A model generated the notes under the pieces. That model had not been told where the DNA came from. It saw only the letters and a program-made list of their open reading frames with translations, and did not search any database. This document shows positions 16,820-25,483 of a stretch of DNA of 64,000 bases, piece by piece (position 1 is the stretch's first letter; each line of letters starts with the position of its first letter). The translations under genes were made by a program, and so were the position numbers. Origin of the DNA: Allobosea psychrotolerans (GTDB lineage: Bacteria > Pseudomonadota > Alphaproteobacteria > Rhizobiales > Beijerinckiaceae); contig NZ_PQFZ01000014.1 of the NCBI RefSeq assembly GCF_002917105.1, positions 1 through 64,000 of the forward strand, in the 5' to 3' direction.

Positions 16820-17506
16820 ATGAGTCTCGATATCGATTCCGCCCTCCAGCTTCGCCGCAACCAGTCGCTGACCTCGATCATCCGCCGTGAGCTGGAGCAG
16901 ATGATCGAGCGGGGCGAACTGAGTGCCGGCGAGCGGCTCAACGAGAATGCGCTGGCCGCCAAGCTGGGGGTCAGCCGGGGGCCGATCCGCGAGGCCTGTC
17001 GCGGGCTGGAGCAGAGCGGGCTGGTGAATGTCGTCGTCAACCGCGGCGTGTTCATCCGCGCACTCGATGGGCGCGAGGCGGCAGAACTCTACGAGATCCG
17101 GGCGGCACTCTATGGCCTGGCTGGCCGGCTGCTGGCACCCATCGTCACCGACCAGCAGGTCGCCATCCTCACCGGTTATGTCGAGGAGATGGACGCCGCC
17201 ATGGCGGCCGGCGACCTGAACAGCTTCTATCCCGGCAATTTGCGCTTTCACGAGGCCATCGTCGAATTCGGCGGCAATATGCGCCTGGCGGCCGAATGCG
17301 CCGCGATCCACCGCGAGATGCATCTGCTGCGCCGCCGCACCCTCGACATGCCGGGCCGGATGGCGACCTCCAATGACGAGCACCGCGCCATCCTCGAACG
17401 CATCGCTGCACGCGACCCCGCTGGGGCCGAAGCTGCGCTGGAGGAACATGTCCTGATCAGCCGCAACGCGCTGTTTGGCCCGCTCGGTCATTATCCCGAC
17501 GCCTGA
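16820..17506 (+). CDS. GntR-family regulator with FCD domain (copy 1)
   Basis: A 228-residue regulator. The winged helix is at 20-90 (LSAGERLNENALAAKLGVS, then RGPIREACRGLEQSGLVNVV). The C-terminal FCD domain has the expected metal-site pattern, including LRFHEAIVEFGGN and NDEHRAILERIAARD. I use the ATG at 16820, 10 bases after AGGA, over an in-frame TTG at 16802. It is a clear paralogue of the regulator at 21738-22403, sharing ISRGPIREA-like recognition helices. It is divergent from mmgE copy 1. Its TGA touches the convergent permease stop (TGATCA). Confidence 0.9.
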   Translation: MSLDIDSALQLRRNQSLTSIIRRELEQMIERGELSAGERLNENALAAKLGVSRGPIREACRGLEQSGLVNVVVNRGVFIRALDGREAAELYEIRAALYGLAGRLLAPIVTDQQVAILTGYVEEMDAAMAAGDLNSFYPGNLRFHEAIVEFGGNMRLAAECAAIHREMHLLRRRTLDMPGRMATSNDEHRAILERIAARDPAGAEAALEEHVLISRNALFGPLGHYPDA

Positions 17507-19237
17507 TCAGCCACGAACCGGCCCAACTCTCATGCCCCCGAGAAGCGGCAGGCGATTGGCGAGGAACACGACGGCGAACGAGACCATCAGCAGCATGATC
17601 CCAAGCACGGAGATCGCGCCGAGATCACCGGATTCGTTCAGGTCGTAGATGATGACCGAGACGAGCTTGGTGTCCGCCGTCGTCAGCAGGATCGTGGCGG
17701 AGAGTTCGCGGATCGTGCCGATGAAGACGAAGCACCAGGCCGCCACGACATTGGAGCGCAGCAGCGGCGCGGTGATGGTGCGCAGCGTCGTCATCCGCGT
17801 CGCACCCAGAATGCGCCCCGCCTCCTCCAGCTCGACATGCACGCTTTTGAAGGCCGAGGAGAGCTGCTGGTAGCCTGCCGGCATCTCGATGGTCAGGAAG
17901 GCGATCAGCAGGATCCAGAGCGTGCCGTAAAGCGGCAGGATCGGGCTGGAATAGCTGAGGAAGAGGCCGACACCGAGCACGATGCCGGGAATCGCGATCG
18001 GCGCGGTCGCGAGGTAGCCGAGATAGGGCGCTGCCCGCGAGGTGCCGCGCGTGACGAGATAGGCCACGACGAGCGCGATCGCCGTGCCGATGGTCGCGGT
18101 GAGAAAGCCGAGCAGGAAGGTGTTGCGCAGCGCCAGCTGCGTCGCGGAAAACTCGAAGAACACGAACCAGATATGATGGAGCGTGAAGCTCTCCAAGGTA
18201 AGCGGTTCGGCCACTGTGCGGGTGAGCGCAGTCTTCACCAGCGCTGCATAGGGCATCAGAACCGTCAGCGAGAGGATGAGGACGGTGAAGCCGAGCGCCA
18301 GCCATTTCCAGCGCCCGAGCACGGTGATGCGCACGCTCCCGCTCTTGCCGCCGAGTGTGGTGTAGCCGCGCCGGCCGAGGATGCGCCGCTGCGTCCACAG
18401 CAACAGGATGGTGACGAGAAGCAGCGGCAGCGCGGCCGCGGCGGCAAGCCCTGGCTTGGGCGGATATTGGAACAGGCTCCAGATCTTGGTGGTGATGACA
18501 TGGAAGTTCGCCGGCAGCGCCAGGATGGCCGGCGAGCCGAACATCGTCAGTGCCTGCAAGATCGCGATGAGCGAGCCGGCGAGCATGGCGGGCAGCACGA
18601 GCGGGATCGTCACCTTGCGCAAGGTCGGCCAAAGGCCGCCGCCGAGGATGGCGGAGGCCTCCTCCAGCTCGGTCGGCACACGTTCGAACGCGTTCGTCAC
18701 CAATGTGAAGACATAGGGAAACGTGTAGCAGGAGATGGCGAAGACCAGCCCCGAGAGCGTGTAGATGTCGACGAGGTACTCGTAAGGGTCGAGGCCGAAC
18801 AGCCAGCGATAGACGGCGTTGATGATGCCGCTATTGGGCGCGGCGAGAATCTCCCAGGCGATGGCGCCGAGGAAGGGCGGCGTCACGAAGGACGCCATGA
18901 CGAGCCCGCGCACCACGGTGCGGCCCGGCATGTCGGTGCGCGCCACGATCCAGGCAAGCGGGACCGCGATGACGCAGGACATCGCCCCGACGCTCAGCGA
19001 CATGGTGATGGCGACGATGAAAGGCCGGCGCAACGTCGCATCGGTGACCAGCGCCCTGAAATTGGCGAGGCTCAGGCTGCCCGTCTGATCCGTCACCGCA
19101 TAATAGCCGAGCCAGCCGAGCGGCAGCACCACCAGCACCGCCAGGATCACCGTGAGCAGCACGAAGATCGGTCGCGACCAGTCGAAAGTGATGCGGCGCG
19201 TGGGAATCCCGGCGTCGATCCCGGTTATCGCAGTCAT
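17507..19237 (-). CDS. Fbp/Afu-type ABC transporter permease (fused)
   Basis: A 576-residue permease made of two fused six-helix halves. Each half has an EAA coupling loop: ELEEASAILGGGLWPTLRKV in the first and ELEEAGRILGATRMTTLRTI in the second. This is the FbpB/AfuB architecture, used for ferric ions and also for phosphonates, thiamine-like compounds and organic acids. It is the last gene of an ATPase-binding protein-permease operon, 114 bases beyond the binding-protein gene. The neighbouring dehydratase and dehydrogenase genes suggest a carboxylate substrate rather than iron. Confidence 0.9.
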   Translation of the reverse strand: MTAITGIDAGIPTRRITFDWSRPIFVLLTVILAVLVVLPLGWLGYYAVTDQTGSLSLANFRALVTDATLRRPFIVAITMSLSVGAMSCVIAVPLAWIVARTDMPGRTVVRGLVMASFVTPPFLGAIAWEILAAPNSGIINAVYRWLFGLDPYEYLVDIYTLSGLVFAISCYTFPYVFTLVTNAFERVPTELEEASAILGGGLWPTLRKVTIPLVLPAMLAGSLIAILQALTMFGSPAILALPANFHVITTKIWSLFQYPPKPGLAAAAALPLLLVTILLLWTQRRILGRRGYTTLGGKSGSVRITVLGRWKWLALGFTVLILSLTVLMPYAALVKTALTRTVAEPLTLESFTLHHIWFVFFEFSATQLALRNTFLLGFLTATIGTAIALVVAYLVTRGTSRAAPYLGYLATAPIAIPGIVLGVGLFLSYSSPILPLYGTLWILLIAFLTIEMPAGYQQLSSAFKSVHVELEEAGRILGATRMTTLRTITAPLLRSNVVAAWCFVFIGTIRELSATILLTTADTKLVSVIIYDLNESGDLGAISVLGIMLLMVSFAVVFLANRLPLLGGMRVGPVRG

Positions 19238-19351
19238 GCGGATCTCCGTACGCAGCCAGCACGCGACGCGAAAATGCAGAGTGCTGATGTCGTCATAAGG
19301 CGAAGCGACGGCGCGGAACGCCCGCGCCGCGGAAGGACGGCCTCGACCGGA

Positions 19352-20413
19352 TCAGGTGCCGAAATACTCTTCGTATTTCTTCTTGATCATCTCGATATTG
19401 GGCTCGAGCTTGACCGGGTCGGAATAGAGCAGCTTGATCTTGGAGAGCGGCGTGCGCGTCTCCTTCTCCTTGACGCGCGGGTGGAAGGAGCGCAGCCCGC
19501 CAGAATCGCTGTTGAGCTGCTGCGTCTCCTGATCGAACAGGAAGGAGTAGAACAGCTTCGCGGCATTGGGATGCGGCGCGTTCTTGAGCAGGCCGCCATG
19601 GCCGATGGCGATTGGCGTGCCCTCCGTCGCATAGACGATCTCGACGGGAACGCCGCTCTCCTTCAGCATGAACATGTTGTATTCGTTGCCGTCAGCCTCG
19701 ATGGAGCGCTCGCCCTGGGCCAGTTTCTTCGGCGGCTCGGTCGATGACTGCACCTGCATGATGCGCTGCTTGCCGAGCTTCTCGAAAAAGTCCCAGCCGA
19801 GCGCCTGGCTCAGCACGTCGGTCCCGGTCATCACCGTGCCGGAATAGCCGGGATGGGCTTTTACGATGCGGCCGCGCCATTTCGGATTGAGCAGATCGGC
19901 GTGGCTCTTGGGCGCCTCCTCGGCCTTCACCTGTTTGGTGTTGTAGCCGATGACCGAGAGATGCGCGCGATAGGCGGCGTAGTAGCCGTCCGGATCTTTG
20001 GCCTCCTTCGGCCAATCCTTGGCGACCTCTGCCGGCACGGCCTGAGCCAGCCAGCCATTGCGCTTGAACAGCACGAAGTGCACCGCATCCGAGGTTTCCA
20101 CCACATCGGCGTTGTAGATCGAGCTGCCGTACTCCTGGCTGAGGCGCTGGAACACGCGTTCCGAGCCTGAGCGCTCGACCTTGACCTTGATGCCGGGATA
20201 TTTCGCCTCGAAGGCGCTGCCGACCCGCTCGGCAACCACGACATCGGTGGCGGTATAGAAGGTGACGGTGCCTTCCTTCCTCGCCGCCTCGATGAGCTCC
20301 GGCGTGACGTCATAGGGTGCGGGGGCCTGCGCAAAGGCGGGCAGGCCGCCCAGAGCCGTGGAGAGAAGAAGGCCGGCCATCACGGAGCGTCTGTCGAACG
20401 TTGGGCGTTTCAT
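19352..20413 (-). CDS. extracellular solute-binding protein, FbpA/AfuA family
   Basis: A 353-residue periplasmic binding protein (SBP family 1). The signal peptide ends at LPAFAQAPA. The mature part has TPELIEAARKEGTVTFYTAT, VERSGSERVFQRLSQEY and LNPKWRGRIVKAHPGYSGT, typical of the AfuA/FbpA group. The ATG at 20413 has GGGAGGA 7 bases upstream. It lies between the ATPase and permease genes on the minus strand. The tyrosine pair of true ferric-binding proteins cannot be assigned with confidence, so the ligand is left open. Confidence 0.9.
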   Translation of the reverse strand: MKRPTFDRRSVMAGLLLSTALGGLPAFAQAPAPYDVTPELIEAARKEGTVTFYTATDVVVAERVGSAFEAKYPGIKVKVERSGSERVFQRLSQEYGSSIYNADVVETSDAVHFVLFKRNGWLAQAVPAEVAKDWPKEAKDPDGYYAAYRAHLSVIGYNTKQVKAEEAPKSHADLLNPKWRGRIVKAHPGYSGTVMTGTDVLSQALGWDFFEKLGKQRIMQVQSSTEPPKKLAQGERSIEADGNEYNMFMLKESGVPVEIVYATEGTPIAIGHGGLLKNAPHPNAAKLFYSFLFDQETQQLNSDSGGLRSFHPRVKEKETRTPLSKIKLLYSDPVKLEPNIEMIKKKYEEYFGT

Positions 20414-20465
20414 TTTCGTTCCTCCCGATTGTTATGGTTGGCTAAAACGGCCTTTGGGCCCCTGT

Positions 20466-21527
20466 TCAGCGAGCCAGGGCGCGGCAATACTCCTGCGGGA
20501 AGTGCAGCCAGACGGGCTGGCCGCGATCGATGGACAGATGAGGTTCGGCCACCGTGCGAATCTGCGCACCGCCGGGAAGCTCGATCAGGTAGTCGCGATG
20601 CGAGCCGAGATAGACCTGGCGCAGGACCGTGCCCTGCGTCCGGTTGGGGCCGTCGCCCTGGGGCTTGGAGTCCAACACGATGTCGTGGTGGCGCACCGAG
20701 ACGACGCCGTCCCCGCCGGCGGAGAAATCGCCGGCACCGCAACGCAGTTTCAGCGGACCGCATTCCACCGTATCGGCATCGAGCCAGCGGCCCTTCAGGA
20801 TATTGGTGCCGCCAAGGAAGCGCGCGACGAATTCTGACTGCGGCCGCTCGTAGATATCCTCGGGACTCCCGGCCTGCTCGATGCGACCCTGGTTCATCAC
20901 GACGATCAGATCGGCCGTCGTCATGGCCTCGGCCTGATCATGCGTCACATAGACCGTGGTATAGCGAAAGGCATCGTGCAGGCGGCGGATCTCGAAGCGC
21001 ATCTCCTCGCGCAGATTGGCGTCGAGATTGGAGAGCGGCTCGTCCAGCAGCAGGATCTCGGGCTCGACGACGAGCGCGCGGGCCAGTGAGACGCGTTGCT
21101 GCTGCCCGCCCGAAAGCTCTCCGGGATAGCGCTCGGCAAGCGCCTTCAACCGCGTGACGTCGAGAATCTTGTCGACGAGCCGGGCAATCTCGGCGGCCGA
21201 CATCTTCCGGAGCATCAGGCCGTAGCCGATATTCTCGCGAACAGTCATGTGCGGCCAGAGCGCATAGCTCTGGAAGATCATCGACATGCCCCGCCGCTCC
21301 GGAGGCTCGCTCCACCCGGCCGACGAGATCGTGCGGCCGCCGACGTGAATTTCACCGCCCTTTGGTGTGATGAAGCCGGCGATCAGTCGCAGCGTCGTCG
21401 TCTTGCCGCAGCCCGATGGCCCGAGCAGGCAGACGAGATCGCCCTTCTCGACTTTGAGGTCGACGCGATCGACCACGGTCAGCGCGCCATAGCGCATGGT
21501 GAGGTCGGCCAGCTCCAGAAACGCCAA
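20466..21527 (-). CDS. ABC transporter ATPase, PotA/FbpC type
   Basis: A 353-residue ATPase. Walker A is GPSGCGKTT, the signature LSGGQQQRVSLARAL is canonical and Walker B is ILLLDEPLSNLDA. A C-terminal TOBE-like domain covers GDGVVSVRHHDIVL onward. I choose the TTG at 21527 as start: it gives the usual N-terminus (LAFLELADLTMRYG) and has GGGAGGA five bases upstream. No ATG in frame would do so. It is the first gene of the ATPase, binding protein, permease operon and is divergent from the second GntR gene, with two operator copies between them. Confidence 0.9.
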   Translation of the reverse strand: MAFLELADLTMRYGALTVVDRVDLKVEKGDLVCLLGPSGCGKTTTLRLIAGFITPKGGEIHVGGRTISSAGWSEPPERRGMSMIFQSYALWPHMTVRENIGYGLMLRKMSAAEIARLVDKILDVTRLKALAERYPGELSGGQQQRVSLARALVVEPEILLLDEPLSNLDANLREEMRFEIRRLHDAFRYTTVYVTHDQAEAMTTADLIVVMNQGRIEQAGSPEDIYERPQSEFVARFLGGTNILKGRWLDADTVECGPLKLRCGAGDFSAGGDGVVSVRHHDIVLDSKPQGDGPNRTQGTVLRQVYLGSHRDYLIELPGGAQIRTVAEPHLSIDRGQPVWLHFPQEYCRALAR

Positions 21528-21651
21528 TGCATCCTCCCAGACGCCGTTTCGTCGCAAGATCAGCTCGGGCGTTGCGCATCCTCCGGCATTGCGCCGGGCT
21601 ACGTCCGCCTCTGTGTGAGCTATCGATCTAAGGCTACGAACCTCCGGTTAG

Positions 21652-21693
21652 ATTGTCAACAATAAGCATTTCATTTTGCAGATTGTTGACATT
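21652..21693. promoter_or_regulatory. tandem GntR-type operators with divergent -35 elements
   Basis: ATTGTCAACAAT (21652-21663) and ATTGTTGACATT (21682-21693) are two copies of the ATTGT-NN-ACAAT palindrome with centres 30 bases apart, about three helical turns. Each contains a TTGACA: the first on the minus strand facing the ABC operon, the second on the plus strand facing the GntR gene. One regulator could therefore cover both divergent -35 regions. No convincing -10 partner follows either hexamer, so the exact promoters remain uncertain. Confidence 0.65.
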
Positions 21694-21737
21694 CTTCAGA
21701 TGACATTTTACCGACGATTGTAGAGGAAGGAAAGCCA

Positions 21738-22403
21738 ATGCTCGCCCAAGCCATCGAGCTGTTGAGGGATCGCTCCCTGCCGATGCTGATCGAGCAGGAG
21801 ATCGAGCGCGTGATCTTGGGCGGCGAATACGCACCCGGCGACAAGATCAACGAGCAGGCGCTGGCTCTGCGTTTCGGCATCAGCCGCGGCCCCATTCGCG
21901 AGGCTCTGCGCTCGCTCGACCGCACCGGCCTGATCGACACCATTCCCAACCGCGGCGTCTTCGTGCGGCGGCTCACGGCCGCGCAAGCCGCCGATATCTA
22001 CGACGTACGCGCCGCGCTTTTCGCCCTCGCCGGGCAATGTCTCGCCATCCGGGCCAGTGAAGCGGATGTCGAGCGCCTGCGCAGCCATGTCGCGGCCATG
22101 GACGAGGCCGTCGCGCGCGACGATTTCGAGACCTACATCACCGAGAATTTCGCGTTGCACGAAGCGATCGTCACCCGCGCCGGCAACGCCACGCTCGCCG
22201 CGCATTATCTCGCGCTCGTCAAGCAGTTGCGGCTCTATCGCACCCGCAACCTGATGCTGGCGGATTCCGTGCACGCCTCCAACGAAGAGCATCGCGAGAT
22301 GGTGGAAGCCATCGCAGCGCGCGACCCCGCCCGCGCCTATGCCGCACACTTCAACCACGTGGCCACGGCCAAGACACGCCTGATGGCGAACCATCTGACT
22401 TGA
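21738..22403 (+). CDS. GntR-family regulator with FCD domain (copy 2)
   Basis: A 221-residue regulator. It has an N-terminal winged helix (YAPGDKINEQALALRFGIS, then RGPIREALRSLDRTGLIDTI) and an FCD ligand domain with ENFALHEAIVTRAGN and NEEHREMVEAIAARDPARAY. AGGAAGGA lies 8 bases before the ATG. It is paralogous to the regulator at 16820-17506 across the whole length. It sits divergent from the Fbp-type transporter operon and directly upstream of mmgE copy 2, which starts 12 bases after its stop. Confidence 0.92.
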   Translation: MLAQAIELLRDRSLPMLIEQEIERVILGGEYAPGDKINEQALALRFGISRGPIREALRSLDRTGLIDTIPNRGVFVRRLTAAQAADIYDVRAALFALAGQCLAIRASEADVERLRSHVAAMDEAVARDDFETYITENFALHEAIVTRAGNATLAAHYLALVKQLRLYRTRNLMLADSVHASNEEHREMVEAIAARDPARAYAAHFNHVATAKTRLMANHLT

Positions 22404-22414
22404 GAGGAACTCCC

Positions 22415-23845
22415 GTGAGCGCAGCCGCCAGCAACATCACCCGCCAAGCTCTCCGCTTCGTCGAGACCACCAGCTATGCCGACCTCCCGGACGAGGCTCT
22501 GCGGATCGGACGACGCTGCATCGTCGATGCGCTCGGCCTCTATCTCGCGGGCAGTCGCGAGCATTCGGTCCAGATCCTCATCGCTGACGCCCTCGAACAA
22601 GGCGGGCGGGCCGATGCGCCACTGCCGGCAGCCGGCGCTCGCCGCGTGCCGGCGGCGCTCGCAGCCCGTGTCTGGGGCACCGCCGGCCATGCGCATGACT
22701 GGGACGACACACAGGTCTCGCATGATCCCGCCCATATCTACGGGCTGCTCACGCATCCGACCGTACCGCCGCTGACGGCGGCGCTGGTCACGGCGGAGCG
22801 GATGGGCATCCGCGACGGCAAGGCGGTGATGCTGGCCTTCCAGCTCGGCTTCGAGGTCGAGTGCAAGATCTCGGAGTGGATGACGCCACGGCACTACCGG
22901 CGCGGCCATCACACAAGCGGCACGGTCGGAACATTCGGTGCCTGCGTCGCCGCCGCCCATCTCATGGGCCTGTCGGGAGACCGGCTCGCCCATGCGCTGG
23001 GAATGGCAGCGAGTTTCGCTGCCGGCATCCGCTGCAATTTCGGCACGATGACCAAACCGCTGCATGTCGGACGCGCCTGCGAGAATGGCGTCACCGCCGC
23101 GCTCCTCGCCGCCCGAGGCTTCGACGCCGACCCTGCGGCGCTGGACGGGCCCTGGGGCTTTTTCTCGGTGATGGGCGAAGGTTTCGACGCGCAGAAGGCC
23201 AAAGAAGGCTTCGGTCGGCCGCTCACCATCGAGAACCCGGGAATCTCGATCAAGCCCTACCCGTCCGGGATCCTGACGCATCAATCCATGGATGCGATGC
23301 TGAAGCTCGTCCTCGATCACGACCTGAAACCGGAGCAGGTGGAGCGCGTGCGCTTTTTCGCCGGCAAGAACATCATCGAGCCGATCCGCTATCCGATCGC
23401 CAGGAACCATCTGCAGGCCAAATTCTCCATGCCGGCGCTGCTGGCGATGATCGTGCTCTGCCGGCGCGCCAGCCATCACGAGTTCGAAGACGCCTTCGTG
23501 GCCGGAGAGGCGATGCAGGACCTGCAGGCGCGCACCGATGTGATCAACGATCCCGAGATCGACGCCAGGGGCTACGACCTCATCCGCTCGCGCATAGAGG
23601 TCGAGACAAAAGACGGGCGCATCCTCGTGCAATGGGCCGACGAGCGCTATCGCGGCGGCCCGCTGAATCCGATCAGCGACGCCGATCTCGATGGCAAGTT
23701 CCGCATGTGCGCCGAGGGCGTGCTCGACAGCGCAGCGCAGGACGAGATCCTGGCGCTGGCCCGGAGCTTCGATACCGGCGCCGATCTGTCGCGCCTGATG
23801 GCCTTGATGACCGGGACCGCACAGCCCGTCTATTCGGCGGCCTGA
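22415..23845 (+). CDS. MmgE/PrpD family protein (copy 2)
   Basis: A 476-residue paralogue of the protein at 15265-16683, with the full active-site set: HAHDWDDTQ (92-100), His114 in THPTVP, Lys214 in GTMTKPLHVG and Lys280 in ISIKPYPSG. The GTG at 22415 follows AGAGGAA and gives the family N-terminus; an upstream in-frame TTG (22400) overlaps the regulator gene and is less likely. It is co-transcribed with the GntR regulator. Two MmgE enzymes under two paralogous regulators suggest two successive or stereo-specific steps on related acids. Confidence 0.88.
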   Translation: MSAAASNITRQALRFVETTSYADLPDEALRIGRRCIVDALGLYLAGSREHSVQILIADALEQGGRADAPLPAAGARRVPAALAARVWGTAGHAHDWDDTQVSHDPAHIYGLLTHPTVPPLTAALVTAERMGIRDGKAVMLAFQLGFEVECKISEWMTPRHYRRGHHTSGTVGTFGACVAAAHLMGLSGDRLAHALGMAASFAAGIRCNFGTMTKPLHVGRACENGVTAALLAARGFDADPAALDGPWGFFSVMGEGFDAQKAKEGFGRPLTIENPGISIKPYPSGILTHQSMDAMLKLVLDHDLKPEQVERVRFFAGKNIIEPIRYPIARNHLQAKFSMPALLAMIVLCRRASHHEFEDAFVAGEAMQDLQARTDVINDPEIDARGYDLIRSRIEVETKDGRILVQWADERYRGGPLNPISDADLDGKFRMCAEGVLDSAAQDEILALARSFDTGADLSRLMALMTGTAQPVYSAA

Positions 23846-23869
23846 CGCCTTCCGCGCAGGATCTGTCCG

Positions 23870-24183
23870 GCCGCATCGCACGCATTGCCGGCGCGGCCCC
23901 GAAAATCAGCCGCTCCATCGCGCTCGCACTGGGGCGAGCGCCCCCCGTTGTCGTCGCCACAAGTTCGCTCCGTCAGCGTTTGACCGTGGGGCTCGCGCTT
24001 GGCAACCGCAATGTCGGCCTGGTCTGGTCGGCGCTGGGCACTGGCGCGGCCCCGTCGATCTCGCTGTTCTTTGCCGCAACCCAATTGCCGATCTATCTGC
24101 TGCTGTTGCTGATCGAATGGATCGTCCGTGTCCGCAGAAGCAGCCTCGCCAAGGAGACACAGCATGCCGACAGAACCCCGTGA
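23870..24183 (+). pseudogene. 3' remnant of a BASS-type (bile acid:Na+ symporter family) transporter
   Basis: An open frame with no start of its own holds RQRLTVGLALGNRNVGLVWS (from 23971), then SLFFAATQLPIYLLLLLIEW and a basic end. This looks like the last transmembrane helices of a BASS-family permease, in which a GNRN-type motif precedes the final helices. No amino-terminal part is present, because mmgE copy 2 ends at 23845. I read it as the tail of a deleted gene; the upstream boundary is approximate. It accounts for most of the 318-base interval between mmgE and the DUF2891 gene. Confidence 0.45.
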
Positions 24184-25210
24184 GCTGACCGCCGAGATCG
24201 CCGAACGCTTCGCGCGGATCGCGCTTGGCCATGTCGGGCGCGAATATCCCAACAAACCCGACCATGTCCTCGCCGGGCCGCAGGATGCGCGCACGCCGCG
24301 CGAGCTGCACCCCATCTTCTACGGCAGCTATGACTGGCACTCCTGCGTCCACAGCTACTGGCTGCTCGCCCGGGTGCTGCGACGCTTTCCGGAGACCGCC
24401 GCCGCCAGCGAGATCACGGCGCTGTTCGACGCGCAGTTCACCGCGGACAAGGTCGCTGCCGAATGTGACTACCTCGCCACGCCGACGGCGCGCGGCTTCA
24501 AGCGCCCCTATGGCTGGGCCTGGCTGCTGAAGCTCGCAGCCGAGCTCTCCGGCTTGCCGCGCCAGGATTTGCCGCTCCAGGACTGGTCCGTCAGGCTCGC
24601 CCCGCTCGCCGAGGCTTTCGCCCAGCGCTTCCGCGACTTCCTGCCGCTCGCGACCTATCCGGTCCGCGTCGGCACGCATTTCAACACCGCCTTCGGCCTC
24701 AGGATGGCGGCCGATTATGCCGAGGCCACGCAGGATGCCGCGCTCACCACGCTGCTGCGCGAGACCGGCCTGCGCTGGTATGGCGAGGACGCCGACTGCC
24801 CGGCCTGGGGCGAGCCAAGCGGCGACGATTTCCAGTCCTCGGCGCTGATCGAGGCCGAATGCATGCGCCGCCTGCTGGCGCCGGAAGCGTTCCTGCCCTG
24901 GCTCGCGCGTTTTCTGCCGCGCATCGAGAACCGCCAGCCACGGACCTTGTTCGAGCCTGCCTCCGTCAGCGATCGCAGCGACGGCAAGATCGCCCATCTC
25001 GACGGCCTCAATCTCAGCCGGGCCTGGTGCTGGCGCGCGCTGGCGGCGAGCTTGCCCGCCGATGATCCGCGCCGCGAGATGGCGCTGGAGGCGGCGCAGC
25101 GCCATCTCGCGGCCGGGTTGCCGCATATCGCCGGCGACTATATGGGCGAGCATTGGCTCGCGACCTTTGCCCTGCTCGCGCTCGAGGCCGGCGATGCCCC
25201 CGCCGGGTGA
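24164..25210 (+). CDS. DUF2891 domain-containing protein
   Basis: A 348-residue protein that I recognise as DUF2891 from PIFYGSYDWHSCVHSYWLL, the RPYGWAWLLKLAAEL segment and the C-terminal GDYMGEHWLATFALLAL. The family has no established function. Its conserved histidine, tryptophan and tyrosine residues suggest an all-helical enzyme or sugar-binding fold, but that is only an impression. There is no signal peptide. The ATG at 24164 has AAGGAGA seven bases upstream; an in-frame upstream ATG at 24128 lacks a site. It lies between two gene remnants, so its original operon partners may be lost. Confidence 0.85.
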   Translation: MPTEPRELTAEIAERFARIALGHVGREYPNKPDHVLAGPQDARTPRELHPIFYGSYDWHSCVHSYWLLARVLRRFPETAAASEITALFDAQFTADKVAAECDYLATPTARGFKRPYGWAWLLKLAAELSGLPRQDLPLQDWSVRLAPLAEAFAQRFRDFLPLATYPVRVGTHFNTAFGLRMAADYAEATQDAALTTLLRETGLRWYGEDADCPAWGEPSGDDFQSSALIEAECMRRLLAPEAFLPWLARFLPRIENRQPRTLFEPASVSDRSDGKIAHLDGLNLSRAWCWRALAASLPADDPRREMALEAAQRHLAAGLPHIAGDYMGEHWLATFALLALEAGDAPAG

Positions 25211-25227
25211 CGTCGCACCCGAGCAGG

Positions 25228-25404
25228 CTACGGCATCAGCAGGCCGCCATTGACCTCCAGCACCTGGCCGGTGACGTAGCCGCTGAGCTCCCCCGAGGCC
25301 AGGAAGAGAAAAGCTCCGACGCAGTCATCCGAGGTGCCGACGCGGCCCATCGGCACCGCTCGGCGCATCGCCTCAATCTGCTCGGCATTCGAAAAGCGCT
25401 CGCG
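25228..25404 (-). pseudogene. C-terminal remnant of a short-chain dehydrogenase/reductase
   Basis: The minus strand is open for 58 codons up to a TAG at 25228-25230. It reads the classic SDR carboxy end: MRRAVPMGRVGTSDD, then GAFLFLASGELSGYVTGQV and LEVNGGLLMP. An in-frame TAG at 25405-25407 and no Rossmann or YxxxK segment upstream show that the gene is truncated. The piece converges on the DUF2891 gene and is followed by a dispersed palindromic repeat, consistent with a deletion scar. Confidence 0.72.
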
Positions 25405-25483
25405 CTAATCACCGACCGCGAGCCGAATGAGCAGATTTCGGCGCCGATCCGGCGCGCAGGCTGCGAACTCGTGGTGACCGGCT

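Noticed and set aside
17837-19747. A 636-codon plus-strand open frame opposite the Fbp-type permease
   Set aside because: Same antisense shadow effect. The minus-strand permease has two EAA loops and clear helices.
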